DNA of 64,000 nt from Odiellus spinosus. Lineage: Eukaryota; Arthropoda; Arachnida; Opiliones; Phalangiidae. Position numbers and translations under genes: made by a program. Of this stretch, positions 1 to 11,803 are shown piece after piece. The DNA is taken from positions 12,882,190 through 12,946,189 of the forward strand of contig OY987236.1 of the NCBI GenBank assembly GCA_963920705.1. Reading direction: 5' to 3'. Positions within the stretch are counted from its first letter, which is position 1, and each line of letters opens with the position of its first letter. Under the pieces are notes generated by a model, which saw only the letters and a program-made list of their open reading frames with translations, searched no databases and was not told the origin of the DNA.

Positions 1-971
1 GTTGGTTGGATTTTGGTTTCAATTGCTTATTAATAGATTAAGCTTCCAATCATCTCCTTCCGGTATTATATAATAAAACATGTTTCATTAAATCCTTGAT
101 CCAATCACCATGGTAAAGAGATTTCCTAAATAATTCCTCGTAGCATCAGGTATCAAGGTACGTAATAATAAGTTAAAAAGAGCAAACAAATTAAGCTCGC
201 TTTTCTTCAAGCTTCATCATTATACAAATATAAAGAAGAGATTTGGGTTAAGGCTCGCGCGCCGCCAAAGAAAAACAATTAACTCCCAGCTCCCTTTGCC
301 TCGTAAACCGTACAGTAATTAAGCAAAAGGCTACGTACACCAACGAATAATGACTCTGGATAATTATTCCGAGAACGGGGCGAACGAGAGCGCGTCACGT
401 GTAAACGCGTCGATGGACTTATTGAAGACGAAAGGGGAGCAACGAGAAAATGAGCAAATTAACGTACGGTTAACGTCGCTATCATTATTAAAGCCAATCA
501 AATATAGGTTACTCTCATTAAAGATAAGCGAACATACAACGCGTTATTAAAACATTATGCATGCCGATTAAAATTAAAATTCAAAGTACAATGACCTCTT
601 ACATATGACAAACAATTAAACTGAAGCGTGTACTATTTTCTATGACATATGTATATTATTTTTAAATATTTTTAACAATATTTCCGAAAATCATATAATT
701 CTTTTCCATTTGGAACTCGTGAAAAATCAGTGGCAGCCTCACTTTAAGCAGAGCTTTAAGGATATCTTATAAAAAATTAACTGGTTTGGTACCTCATATC
801 ATGCCAAATTATCCAAGCACCAGGTTTTGATTGTTACTACTTTTGCAAATGTTTGCCGTTAGAGGACGCTTATGTACGGCAGGTTTTGTTATTCATCTTT
901 ATCTATTAAGATAGGTGTTCTACCCTAAACTACTAATATCCCAACACACTGGATAATAATTGCATTTAAGT
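1..971. other. Non-coding DNA, no gene recognised
   Basis: Apart from a 66-codon open frame at 350-550 with no family features, this stretch shows no coding structure, splice-framed exons or RNA gene that I can support. Confidence 0.5.
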
Positions 972-1208
972 AGACGAAGCGTAATTAGCCCGTTCAATCA
1001 GATTTAACCGAGGTTGATACCTTTATCAGACGAAGCGTAATTAGCCGGTTTAATCAGATTTAACCGAGGTTAATAGCCTCTTCAGACGAGGCGTAATTAT
1101 CCAGTTAAATAAGTTTTAACCAAGATTAACGATAGCCTTCTTAGTTCAATAAACCTCGGTTAAATCTGATTAAACCGGCTAATTACGCCTCGTCTGAAGA
1201 GGGTATTA
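972..1208. mobile_element. Foldback repeat, CAGACGAGGC family
   Basis: Three head-to-tail copies of a unit of about 60 bp (GACGAAGCGTAATTAGCC, then GATTTAACCGAGG) are followed by one inverted copy that ends TCGTCTGAAGAGGGTATTA. Related sequence occurs at 10476-10732 and, more decayed, at 25210-25470. This suits a non-autonomous foldback element. No coding capacity is visible. Confidence 0.65.
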
Positions 1209-3050
1209 CACTGTCTGAAATATCCAATACAATGAAATTCTGTCAAATATGTCTGAAGGGTATTAGGGTTTTTTGATTATAAATGTGTGTGTACATTTGA
1301 AACATTATATCGGATCCTAACCACCCCGTTAATTTGGGTAGCCATGTCATAATATTTGTTTGGTTAAGTTAGAGCAGCCGAACTTATAGGAACAAGCCCA
1401 TGAACTAAACTGACTTACTTGCTATTTGTGAAGCATAATTTAAAAATATAATTATTATAATACAAAATTTAGATTTTAAACTCAGCAAAATCGAGAGAAA
1501 GTATATTTCGAAGAGTGGCAGCAAATTAAAACTTGTAAGTTTATATGCCGTTGGTTTTATATCTCGTAAATATCATACGAAGAACTTTCTTTGAAAATAA
1601 AAATATAGTTTTTTCGCTTCAGAAAACGAAATATCTTCCGGAGTAAACGCTTCTTCCCACGGTCCATTCCTTTTAATATATATATTTTTTAAAAAATCGA
1701 CCTCGTACTTTAAAAAGATAACCAAGCTATTTCTAAGTCTTCCAGAGTTCCAGCCAGAAGTAAAGAAAGTTTAAAAAAATTCTAGCTAAGGTTTGCATTT
1801 CATTCCTCGCATAAATTTAAAGCGGAGGTCCTCGGCCAGAGAGAAAGTCTTTAAATCGAGCAAAAAAAAAAATTCTACTTTTCCGTAAGATAATCCCAGT
1901 TGGGCCTAACGTGAAATATCCTAGCTTACATCGCTCGAAACCTATTTCGCTTTACATTAAAGCCAAAGTTTATATCTTAAAGTCTATTCTTAGCGCCTAG
2001 AGTCAAGTAATAATGGTATAAAGTATACGGAATTGGCTAGAAGAAAAAAATGACGTCTTTGGGCCGAAAAAATATCAATTTACATTCTTGGCGAGCGCCG
2101 AGGAGGATTCTTACATCGGGGAGGCCTAAAAGTTGGTCCTAAGTCTAATATACAATAGGGCCAAACTCGGATGTACCATTTAATTCAATATTTATTCGCA
2201 CAGGAAAAGTAAATTCGTTTCCAGCTCGGGTCAAAATTTGAAAATATAGAGTAAAACTTGAAATGGGATTCTATAGAACATAATTTCGCGTCAAATTGCT
2301 AGAGTAATATTTTCTGTTATGACCTGATTTCCGCGCTTACTATCTAAACAAGTGATGGACGCTGTAATCTCACGTATAAGCGGCGTGAAGGATTATTAGT
2401 GTGGGTTAACTGGAAAATAAATAAAACTATTCATACCCCGCAATTAAGAGTTGATTTCATCTCTCATATACAGAATATTCCTCTTAATGATAACATCTAA
2501 AAGCAATAGCTTTGATACATTAATGCAAGACTGTTCAAATGATTCAGGGACCTTGCTTATTGAGTCAATCATTGTGTCTAAACAGTAACAGGGTGACTTC
2601 AAAATTAAATGCCGAAAATTATGGCAACCTGCATTTAAGAAGCGTTTTAAATCTAATAGAAGTTTTTCTAATTTTTATAGAGATTCGAGATTTTCATAGA
2701 GTTTGGAGATTTTGATACAGATTCGAGATCCTGGGATTTTCAGAGATTTGAGATTTCAGGATTTTTATAGGGATTAGAGATTTTAATACAGATCTGAGAA
2801 TATGACTGAGATTTTCGATATCTCGAAATTTGGATATTATTGGGTTTTGAGAGTTTAAAGTGATATTTCGGAATTTGGCCAAGATTTCGGGATTTAAAAG
2901 ATCTTTTGCAAAGATTCTTAACGACTGGGATTTCGAAATTCTAGCATTTAAAAAACTTATTTTTGCTCTTAACGTGTACGAGATTTTGAAGAATATCCGA
3001 CCCCTCTGGAGCCAAGATAAACTACTAACAGCTCGTTAGTACTAAATAAT
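1209..3050. other. Non-coding, with degenerate GAGATTT repeats
   Basis: No gene is recognised. Between about 2660 and 2900 the sequence is a decayed tandem repeat built on GAGATTTT / GATACAGATTCGAGAT, whose reverse strand carries a 62-codon open frame that is a by-product of the repeat. The rest is AT-rich with no visible structure. Confidence 0.45.
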
Positions 3051-3262
3051 ATTTACAATTCTAATAAAATGTTATCAGATACTCATTACATTTCTAATAA
3101 AATGTTACCAGATAACCATGGCAATTCTAATAAAATGTTACCAGATAACCATGGCAATTCTAATAAAATTTTACCAGGTAATATTACAATTCTAATAAAA
3201 TATTACCAGATAATCATTACAATTCTAATAAAATGTTACCAGATAATCAAAACAATTCTAAA
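3051..3262. repeat. 33-bp minisatellite
   Basis: About six tandem copies of a 33-bp unit containing TAATAAAATGTTACCAGATA and CCATGGCAATTC, slightly diverged from each other. The 67-codon open frame across it exists only because the unit length is a multiple of three. Confidence 0.85.
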
Positions 3263-3490
3263 TAAACTTTAAGAGGAATTTTCAAGATGGAACGGACTTG
3301 ATGTAGAGAAGAAGACATATCTTATCGGGGCGGCAAAGAAGTATATCACGAAAGAAAAGAATTTTCAGACTAGGCTATAGCGTCAATACCGGGGATAGTT
3401 AAGAAGAGAGGAGTTAAAGGATGACTTCCGGTTGAGCGCTCATCCGCTCAACAGTGGAGTAGGGGCGGAACGGTTCGGGTACCCGGAGTA

Positions 3491-4188
3491 AAGTCTGGTT
3501 TTCACGAGACCGAAATTTTAAGGCTGAATGTCGCATTTCCGCCGCGAAATTCCGTCCGTTTTCGCTTACGCGACGGCGATTGGTTTTCACGTAACCATTT
3601 TTGGTGAACCGAAAATTTTTGGTTTTACGATTTTTAACAATTGTCTATGTCCTGTCCTTCATAGACATGTATATGTCTATGTCTTCTCCTAACTATATCA
3701 TGTATCAGGTATTTACTCGGGTATTTAAATACATGCCCTTTGTAAAATAAAATTTAGTTACTGCTGCCCTTTGTAAAATAAAATTTACTTACTGCTAAGT
3801 CCGAATTTCGTCCCTATACTGGACCAACAGTTATCCTTCATGGTTGAGTCTTTATACTCTTTTAAACTCCCATCATAAAGAAATCTGTTTCCTTATTTCT
3901 TCAATAAATTCTTCGTTGTCAACAGCTTTTTTCGATACTTTCGACATTCGAGCGTCCGCCATTTAAAATCTACTCTAGAATCTCGGAAAACCTCGCCAAC
4001 GACGAGATCTCGCGTGGGAAAATCCAGGGGTATGATTGGCTGCGGAAAGTTTCGGCCGCTAAAATATAGAACTTTTCTCTAGTCGCGCGGAAAGAGACTT
4101 TTCGTTTCGGCCCGCCGAAATATTTTCAGCCGCGGCAAGTTTTCGCCCGGTTTTGCCTCAATTTCCGCCCCGTGAAAACCAGCCTTAA
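3491..4188. mobile_element. Candidate non-autonomous DNA element with inverted ends
   Basis: The ends are inverted copies: AAGTCTGGTTTTCACGAGAC on the left and, read on the other strand, AAGGCTGGTTTTCACGGGGC on the right. The interior is more GC-rich than the surroundings and holds a 30-bp tandem doublet (CCTTTGTAAAATAAAATTTA, about 3738-3798). A clean target-site duplication is not visible, so the exact boundaries are uncertain. Confidence 0.5.
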
Positions 4189-4758
4189 TACCGCGAGACG
4201 AAACAAAAACCTTTTTTTTTTTTTTTTTTTTTTTGGCTAAACTTCATTTCAGTTTTGAAAATTGACCCATTGTTTTTCAGGAATTTCCATTTTGGTATTT
4301 ATGGAATTTCTTTTGTGGATGTCAAATGATGTTATACTATTTTTACAAAGGTTTTTGGTTAAATTCAAATGAAACGACGAATTTATTTTGAATTCTTGTA
4401 TTATTATCATTAAACATTTCTGGAGAAAATAATTAAGATTTTCATTTTAAAGAATTTTAATATTACTTTGGATATATTAGCCTTGATTATGTAATAAGGG
4501 GCAAGACCATTAAAATAATTGTAGATATTATATTTAATTGTTTAAATGTTATTAAAGTGAGGCTGTCATCAACTTCAAATGGAAATTGGGTAGAATTTTC
4601 GTAAAAAATTACCGCAAAAGTAAAAATACATATTTTACACTCGCCTTTTTTGAAATTTTTAAACTAAACATTCCCCGCAATATTACGTCATCACTATGGT
4701 CGCGTGACTATTGTAGAGCTTACAGGAGATTCTCGCGCGGTCTTTTTCGTAAAAGTAC
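4189..4758. other. Non-coding, with poly(T) tract
   Basis: This holds a run of about 24 T near 4211-4234 and otherwise AT-rich DNA. No gene is recognised. Confidence 0.45.
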
Positions 4759-5205
4759 TTAAAAGGAGAATGTAGCCTAACAACAAGTGATTTTTTATCG
4801 ATTCCTTATTGTTTAAATAGGCCTAATCCACTAGCGAAAAAATTTACGAACAAATATTAAACTAGAAATAAATTTAAAACTTACCCGGAAAATAGGCTTA
4901 GCGGGATTCATGGAGATTCTAATTTCCTAGCGTGTAAGGTCTAGCGACCAATCGAACGCGATTGTAAGTCTCGAGATCACGCGTGAACGACTGGCCTTCT
5001 CTCATTGGTCGCTAGACCTTACACGGTAACACGGAGACAATTCAGGATCAGCATTAATCCCGCTAAGCCTATTTTTAGGGTAAGTTTTAAATTTATTTCT
5101 AGTTTAATATTGGTTTTGTAAACTTTTTATTAGTGGATTAGGCCTATTTAAACGATAAGAAATTGATAAAAAATCACTTGTTATTAGGTTGCATTCTTCC
5201 TTTAA
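4759..5205. mobile_element. Foldback MITE with TTAA flanks (piggyBac-like)
   Basis: The element is bounded by TTAA on both sides. It starts AAGGAGAATGTAGCCTAACA and ends with the near-complement (GGTTGCATTCTTCCT). The arms are long inverted copies, about 200 bp each, meeting at a CATTGGTCGCTAGACC / GGTCTAGCGACCAAT core. Other copies lie at 28031-29369 (interrupted), 41930-42098 (left end missing), 45493-45762 and 47288-47632 (divergent). TTAA target duplication is the hallmark of piggyBac-type transposases; assignment to that superfamily is inference. Confidence 0.75.
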
Positions 5206-6155
5206 TCTAGAAAGTCCTACCTTTCGTATCACAATTATCTTTAATTACTTCCCAGAAATAAACTACGTTGTATATCGGAAAAACAATTACCCATATATTT
5301 CCGACATTTCGTTTTGAGTTTCTTAGGAAGGCGTCAACCCAGAGGTATACAATTTTGAATATAGCCATTTAATACTATGAAAAAACTAAAAATATAATTC
5401 ATAGGCATTCGAAAAACATGGTGACAGCCTCACTTTAACAAAAACATTCAATTGTCTGAAAAAGGAGGGCGACCGTCCCGCCCCTGTAACTTTTCCTGTT
5501 GCGAACGAAACTTTCCGACGGCTTTAGATAGGGCTTTCGATACATTATGACGACGATTTCTAATGTCCATAATTAAAGAAAATTTAGAAAATTAAAGGTT
5601 TTGCGTCTTTTGAAATGGCTTAAAGGTTCAGTCTTGAAAAAATTCAAAATTTAACCAATCGCAAAATTTCAGAAAGCTATAAGATAAGTTCCAACAAGAT
5701 TTCAAAATTGAATTTCCCTGATAATTTCAGATTTCAATGACTACTTTTGTTAAATTTCCATATGTATATGGTCTTTAAAAGCAAAAATAATGTTAGAAAT
5801 ACAGAAAAATAGGGCTGAAAATAAGCAAGCCCATTCTTACGGGTTTGCTACAGTTTTTTAATCATATTTTCCCAAATTATATCAGTTCTTTATGATTTAA
5901 CCCAAAATTTCCCTGAATTATTATTTAGATTTTTTTTTTATTAAAAATCATTTCCACTGATATTTCTAGGTTTCCCATGTTTATACGAGAAATATAATTT
6001 CGTTGTATTTGATGTACTTTTAAAATCGCGTTTTCAATCAAGGCGCGTTAAATCAAAGTTGAAGCTTAAATCAAGCTATTCGTTTAACCCAAGATAACAT
6101 CCTTCAAGTGCCAGAAAAGCGGATATCTAAATGATATTGATAAGAGGGTCTCTTG
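5206..6155. other. Non-coding DNA
   Basis: AT-rich sequence with no gene, tandem repeat or clear element that I can support. Confidence 0.4.
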
Positions 6156-6334
6156 TAGAGATCGGGGTTTGGACAAGAAAATTACTGATTATTTTATCTT
6201 TATTCATAACTTAAAATTTTTCGAGGAAAGTCTATTATAAATCCAATGTAATCGCGAATAATTTTCCGATTATTTTTTATTATTAACTGATTAACTGATA
6301 GTTGTGGATTATTTTGTCCAAACCCCGATCTCTA
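6156..6334 (+). mobile_element. TA-flanked MITE, copy 1
   Basis: 179 bp including flanking TA. The perfect terminal inverted repeat is GAGATCGGGGTTTGGACAA. Three further copies lie at 6897-7076 (inverted), 11658-11803 (internally deleted) and 48448-48626. A TA duplication is typical of Tc1/mariner-type insertion. The element has no coding capacity. Confidence 0.85.
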
Positions 6335-6896
6335 TAGTCTCTTGGAAAAGAAAAAACAGAAGCTTGAAAAACTTGATTGAAAACGGGGCTTTATGCTCGG
6401 GGCGAGCCTGTATATATACTCTGTGTAGAAATAATCTAACCTTATTAATTTATAGCTCCAATTGATTAAAAAATAATAATTATAGACTTATCCTTTGAAT
6501 TTCGTCCTTCCCCTTAGCTCTTGGTAGATTTATAGTTGTAAAGCGAGAGCGAGAGATAGGAGGAGGGAGGATAGGTTGCCTAATAATTTTCTTGGCGTTA
6601 TCGTTGGAAGTGGCGTTTTAAGTGTTTGTTAAGTACCCCGAAGGGTTTTCACTATGGGCCTCCTATTAATTACATAAATAACCGCTCTTTCTCTAAGAGT
6701 TTAGACTTATAGCTCGCTCTCAGGAAGTCGAATTCTCCTCCCACTTGCCGAATCTTTTAAACTGACCCTGTCATCGATTTCACGTGAAAACCAAATGGTT
6801 TTTAATAGAATTTTCGCAAAGATCGGTATTAAATATCATAACGTTCAAAGGAGAAAAAAATAATTACGTACCCCTTTTAATTTAAATACTAATTTA
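6335..6896. other. Non-coding DNA between two MITE copies
   Basis: No gene is recognised. A short purine stretch (GAGAGATAGGAGGAGGGAGG, about 6550) is the only conspicuous feature. Confidence 0.4.
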
Positions 6897-7076
6897 TAGA
6901 GATCGGGGTTTGGAGAAAATAATCCACAACTATCAGTTAATCAGTTAATCATAAAAAAATAATCGGAAAATTATTCGCGATTACATTGGATTTATCATCG
7001 ACTTTCCTCGAAAAATTTTAAGTTATGAATAAAGATAAAATAATCAGAAATTTTCTTGTCCAAACCCCGATCTCTA
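6897..7076 (-). mobile_element. TA-flanked MITE, copy 2 (inverted)
   Basis: Same family as 6156-6334, in the opposite orientation and 562 bp away. The 19-bp inverted ends are nearly intact (the left reads GAGATCGGGGTTTGGAGAA), with TA on both flanks. Together with copy 1 it makes a long inverted repeat. Confidence 0.85.
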
Positions 7077-8009
7077 CTAATTTAACTCGTTCTAAACTTA
7101 AATAACCAGATTTACTGGATAGTTGAAAGTTATGTAACATTTCCTTGCGCAATAAACAGTTAAATCATGCTTCAAGTTTACAACAAGGCATATTGTGCTT
7201 GGTCTTTGGTTCTGAAAGTTTTGTCGTCAGAGCTTTCGCCCGAGGAGAGAGGAAAAAAAAAAAAAAAAAATCCAAAAACTCTAAACGGTCGAAAAACGGA
7301 ATTCGAAATTGTCCTCTCTAGCGGTTGAGATTGGAACTAAGTAGGCGGTGCTAATATTGCACTGAACTAATAGACGTTTACGGGGGTGATAATGTATCGA
7401 CGGAAAACGACTCTCGCCTCTCTCTCGCGAAACGAAGGAGCGTGTCTCGCCCGGCCGTCGCGATTTCGAGTCTGATCTTCTAGAGAAAGAATATACTGGG
7501 CCTGGCCGTCTTTCTGTACAAATTTCGGAATACTTTGGGTAAAACCATAGACTGAGAAAATCGGATTCGCTTCATATGTCGTGTTATAACCTTGAAAGAT
7601 GATTTACTTGTGGTATTACTATCATAGATTTTAGACAAAAATGTTGAGACAGAGTTACTTTAAAAATAATTTTTCAAAAGAATTCAGAAACTCTTCTTGG
7701 AGTGCCTCGTTCTTTCGCTCCGTCCTCGATAATAATCATTGGGACAAAAGTCTTCCCTCTTCTCTATTATATCTCCATAAACGTTTTTCTTGTTCTCTTC
7801 TTATCATCTTTAAAGATCAACCAGTTGATATTTTTCCCCAGAAGGCCATACACGAATTATTTTCCTTATTGACTATAAGCTTAGCTATAAGCCTCTAAGG
7901 ACGTAAGGCTTAGAGTTTGTTTTTCGTGAGCCTCTGCTAATAAAATTTAAACGATATTTCTTCTCATGTTTGTAATAAATCATTTTGAAAAGAAGGTGAA
8001 GGGAACAAT
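7077..8009. other. Non-coding DNA
   Basis: It includes a poly(A) run near 7252-7270 and an 85-codon open frame at 7641-7898 that shows no signal peptide, domain or splice context. I do not regard the latter as a gene. Confidence 0.4.
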
Positions 8010-8635
8010 ATTTTCCCTTTAATACTCTCCCTTTATTATACCTAATCCATGATTTTACGTCTGGCTCTCCCTTTATTATCCCTGATCCATGATTTTACGT
8101 CTAACTCTTCCTTTATTATCCCTACTCCATGATTTAACGTCTGGCTCTCCCTTTATTAACCCTACTGCATGATTTAAAGTCTGACTCTCCCTTTATTATC
8201 CCTAATCCATGATTTTACGTCTGACTCTCGCTTTATTATCTATAATCCATTATATACCGTCAGACTCTCCCTTTATTATCCCTAATCCATGATTTTACGT
8301 CTGACTCTCCCTTTATTATCTATAATCCATTATATACCGTCAGACTCTCCCTTTATTATCCCTAATCCACACCACGATTTTACGTCTGACTCACCCTTTA
8401 ATCAATGATATACCCTCTGACTCTTCCTTTATTATCACTAATCCATGGTATGCCATCTGACTCTCCCTTTATTGCCCTAATCCATGATATAACATCTGAC
8501 TCTCCCTTTATTATCCCTAATCCATTTTATAACATCTGCCTCTCCCTTTATTATTCCTAATCCATGATTTTACGTCTCGCTCTCCCTTTATTATCCCTAC
8601 TACTGGCTCTACCTTTATTACTACTCCATGAATTT
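8010..8635. repeat. 40-bp minisatellite with higher-order 80-bp pattern
   Basis: About fifteen tandem copies of a 40-bp unit (CTGACTCTCCCTTTATTATC followed by CCTAATCCATGATTTTACGT). In the middle (about 8220-8345) two variants alternate: one with CATGATTTTACGT and one with TATAATCCATTATATACCGT. That gives an 80-bp higher-order period. Confidence 0.9.
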
Positions 8636-10475
8636 TGGCGCGAGTAACCTCTCTCGGAAGATTCTTTTAGTCTTGACAGTTTAGGGTAAAGAATCTCTCC
8701 CTGACATTTTCGCGTCAGTGGCGACGGATAGAACGTAGTGACTTAAAAACAAGTTTTCGAGTAACTAAAAATGACGGGTTCAAATTGACCTTGATGTAAG
8801 AAAACTTAGGAGAATGTAACAACTATAATTTGGTCAATGTTTAGGCATTTTTCCCCAGTGTATAGGCTGTTTACTCAGAAACAAGAATTTTTCAGCGTTT
8901 GAAAGAGGAAATCCGCATTTAAAATAACCGAAATTCAAATACAAATAATTTTGTGAATTTCAGTAATTTACCGTAGGACTGTAAATTCTAATTGTTATCC
9001 ACCCCTCCTCTTTTTAATGTCCAAAAGGACATGTGCTCTCCGAGCAAAGGCTTAACGCTTAGATAGGACTCGGCATACTAAGCCTATGTTATTATATATG
9101 TACTTTAACCTTTACACAAATAAAACAAACGATTTCAGCGTAATTTACCGATTTTTCCAAATTAAGTATTTCAGATCTTTAGATTATTTCCACGGTTTTC
9201 GAAAATCGAGTTCGAAAACCGCAAACTTTTAACATTCTCCTCGTGGAGGATAAAATTATTTGCTATAAAATTGGTGTTTTTAGTGTACGTGTTTAAAATT
9301 AAACTATAACTAGAATGTGATGAAAACTATTCTCACCATTTCAGACTAAACAATTCTGCCAACTTCAAACCTAACAATAATTGTATATATTTCTATATTG
9401 GTCGCTTTTGGCTTTGAACCGTCCTAAAGCTGGTACTACGGGAAGCAATTAAGTAAATTGGTAAAGCGCGACCCGTAGCGGAGAATACCACGAATTCGTG
9501 ATGTTGAATTTTCGATTGAGCCGCCTTATCAATTTCATTAATTGATCAAAGCGGAAATTCCGGAAAATGGAAAAGTGGAAGGAAATACACGTACGAGAGG
9601 GAAGAGAAAGAGCTAGAAGTGTTTGAGGTTAGAAACTCGACCGCATATTCTTGGTTAAGGTCTAATTAAAGGGAAACTTGGAGCTAAGAATGGAACAACT
9701 TTGGCCAGAACGCTGAGAATTAACTGCTGGCTCTATAATCAGAGAAAATATACTACAGGAATAGACGGAGCGATTTAATATGGCACGAGCGAAAGATGAT
9801 CCTTTTATTTCCGGTTATGACGTCCATCAGAGGTAAGCAGTGCCATAGGCCAATGAGAGACAACCGGAACATAGGAAATCCCTTTTAATACCCGTACTAC
9901 ATTTTCTCTGCTATAATAGCCACGGAACCGAAGTGATATCTTGGATTTTGAGTTTCCAAAATTTCGAAAATAAATTTTAAACTTTTTAGTTTTAATAATA
10001 TTGTGGCAGTTTGCATAAGGCATATTTAATCACTTTTAAACGATATTTTTGAAATTTTTACTCAAATTTCATTTGGATTTCGCGAGGAAAACATGACATC
10101 ATCCCTTTAAAATTTGAAACGTGACTTATCGTGTCTTTCAATATTTTCAATATAAGAAGGTTGAACGGGAATCTTTCACCCGTAACGCGCGGATATCAAA
10201 CAAAATTCATCCGAAAGTTTTACGGATCTGGATATAATACGGGCCTGGGGATTTATAATAAATCGCTTTATGCGTAAAGAATCGGATCGAGAAACCAGGA
10301 GAAACTAACTCATCCTCATCTCTCATCTTCATCCTTTGAAGAGAGATAAAAATTGAAAAATTTAAGGAGCTTAACATATCTAAAAAGGAAAGAGAGATAT
10401 ATTCCACCGCTTTTTATCTCTTTTGTCAAAAGTTCATAACTTATTAAAGAAAAGTATAATTAAGGTCCAGTAGCT
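8636..10475. other. Non-coding DNA
   Basis: I see no exon set, RNA gene or well-bounded repeat here. Reverse-strand open frames at 9805-10023 and 10207-10407 look random in composition. Confidence 0.4.
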
Positions 10476-10732
10476 TAATACCCTCTTCAGACGAGGGTTA
10501 ATTAGCAGGTTTAAAACGATTTAACCGAGGCTTACATGTAGTCTTCTTAGTTCAAAACTTTTCAATTAACACTTAGTTAAAGGCCTGCGATTCCTCTCGC
10601 CTTGCTTCACAAGTGGAAGTCCAGAAGGTGAGCCCACTTCCACTGAAACAGGCACGTGACAGGCAGAAGAAATTCTTTAGGCCTTTAATTCTGATAAAAC
10701 CGCGTTAATTATGCCTCGTCCGAAGAGGCTAT
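10476..10732. mobile_element. Foldback repeat, CAGACGAGGC family, second copy
   Basis: The left end (TAATACCCTCTTCAGACGAG) and the right end (CCTCGTCCGAAGAGGCTATT) are inverted relatives of the 972-1208 element. The centre carries a segment (GGAAGTCCAGAAGGTGAGCC) that recurs inverted at about 25319-25380. The family is thus a dispersed non-autonomous element with a shared core. Confidence 0.6.
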
Positions 10733-11657
10733 TGCGATCTAAGGTTGGGAACCAACCATTACGCTAGAATGTTTTGAAACAATGCTTTTAATTCTGATGG
10801 TTTAACTACTTTTCTGGAATAAGTTATGAACTTTTGCTACTATTTGTCGCCTCGCTTTGAGCGTGTTGACAACTCGAGCGAAGTGAAATATACTTTTATA
10901 TATAACAAGAGCGGGAGAGAAAAAAACCCGAGGAAAAAAAGCAAAGAAAAAGATGAAAAGAAAAGAAAAAGGGGTTTAAGACTTTTAATCTAAGATCTGA
11001 TGGCGAGATCTGAGGAAGTCGGCTCCCAAGCCGACATAAAATCAAAAACCATGAACTATATACTATATACTCGCCTTCGAGGCTGTTAAAATTGACTACT
11101 TTTTATCCTATGAGGATTAATATCAAGTATGAATACGCCTTAGTTTTTACAATTCCCTTTTTGAAAGAAAGATAAAAGGGAATTATCATATTTCTCAAGA
11201 GAGGAGTTCCATCATCTCGCTACTTAATGGGATAGTAAATCATGCGGCTGAGTCCCCCAATATTTTTGAAAATGTATCATTGCCGTCAATCTGACGAGTT
11301 TGACGTCAAACTCGTCGTCAGAGTATCTTACATTTGTTTACCACCTTAAGGGTGTGACGTCAATGACAAGTGATTTGTTTCTAAATAATGTTGGGGAGCT
11401 AAACCGAAGGATTTACAGTTCCTTTAAAGGTATAAAATGCATCATTTTGGGCTGATAGTCAAAGTTAACCTAAAATTATGTGAAAATACTCAGAATCGGA
11501 TTAACGAGTGTGAGCTTAGGGTCATGAGCGCCAGCCAAATGGGGGCACTTCAGTTTTGAGATGGGTTTAAAACAAACTTTCCCAATATTAGCCAAAAAGG
11601 GTGCCCAGCTCAATTAAATCTTTCTTCTGAGCAGTAAGCAAACATCCTAATTAGAGA
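10733..11657. other. Non-coding; polypurine tract and CRE palindrome
   Basis: The stretch 10905-10980 is almost purely purine on the + strand. At 11293-11316 there is a perfect 24-bp palindrome centred on TGACGTCA, with a second TGACGTCA at 11354-11361. No coding region is recognised. Confidence 0.5.
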
Positions 11658-11803
11658 TAGAGATCGGGGTTTGGACAAGAAAATTTCTGATTATTTTATT
11701 TTTATTCATAACTTAAAATTTTTCGAGGAAAGTCTACGATAAATCCAATGTAATCGCGATTAACTGATAGTTGTGGATTATTTTGTCCAAACCCCGATCT
11801 CTA
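11658..11803 (+). mobile_element. TA-flanked MITE, copy 3 (internally deleted)
   Basis: Same ends and TA flanks as the 6156-6334 copy, but 146 bp long. An internal block of roughly 33 bp, present in the other copies just after TAATCGCGA, is missing. Confidence 0.85.
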
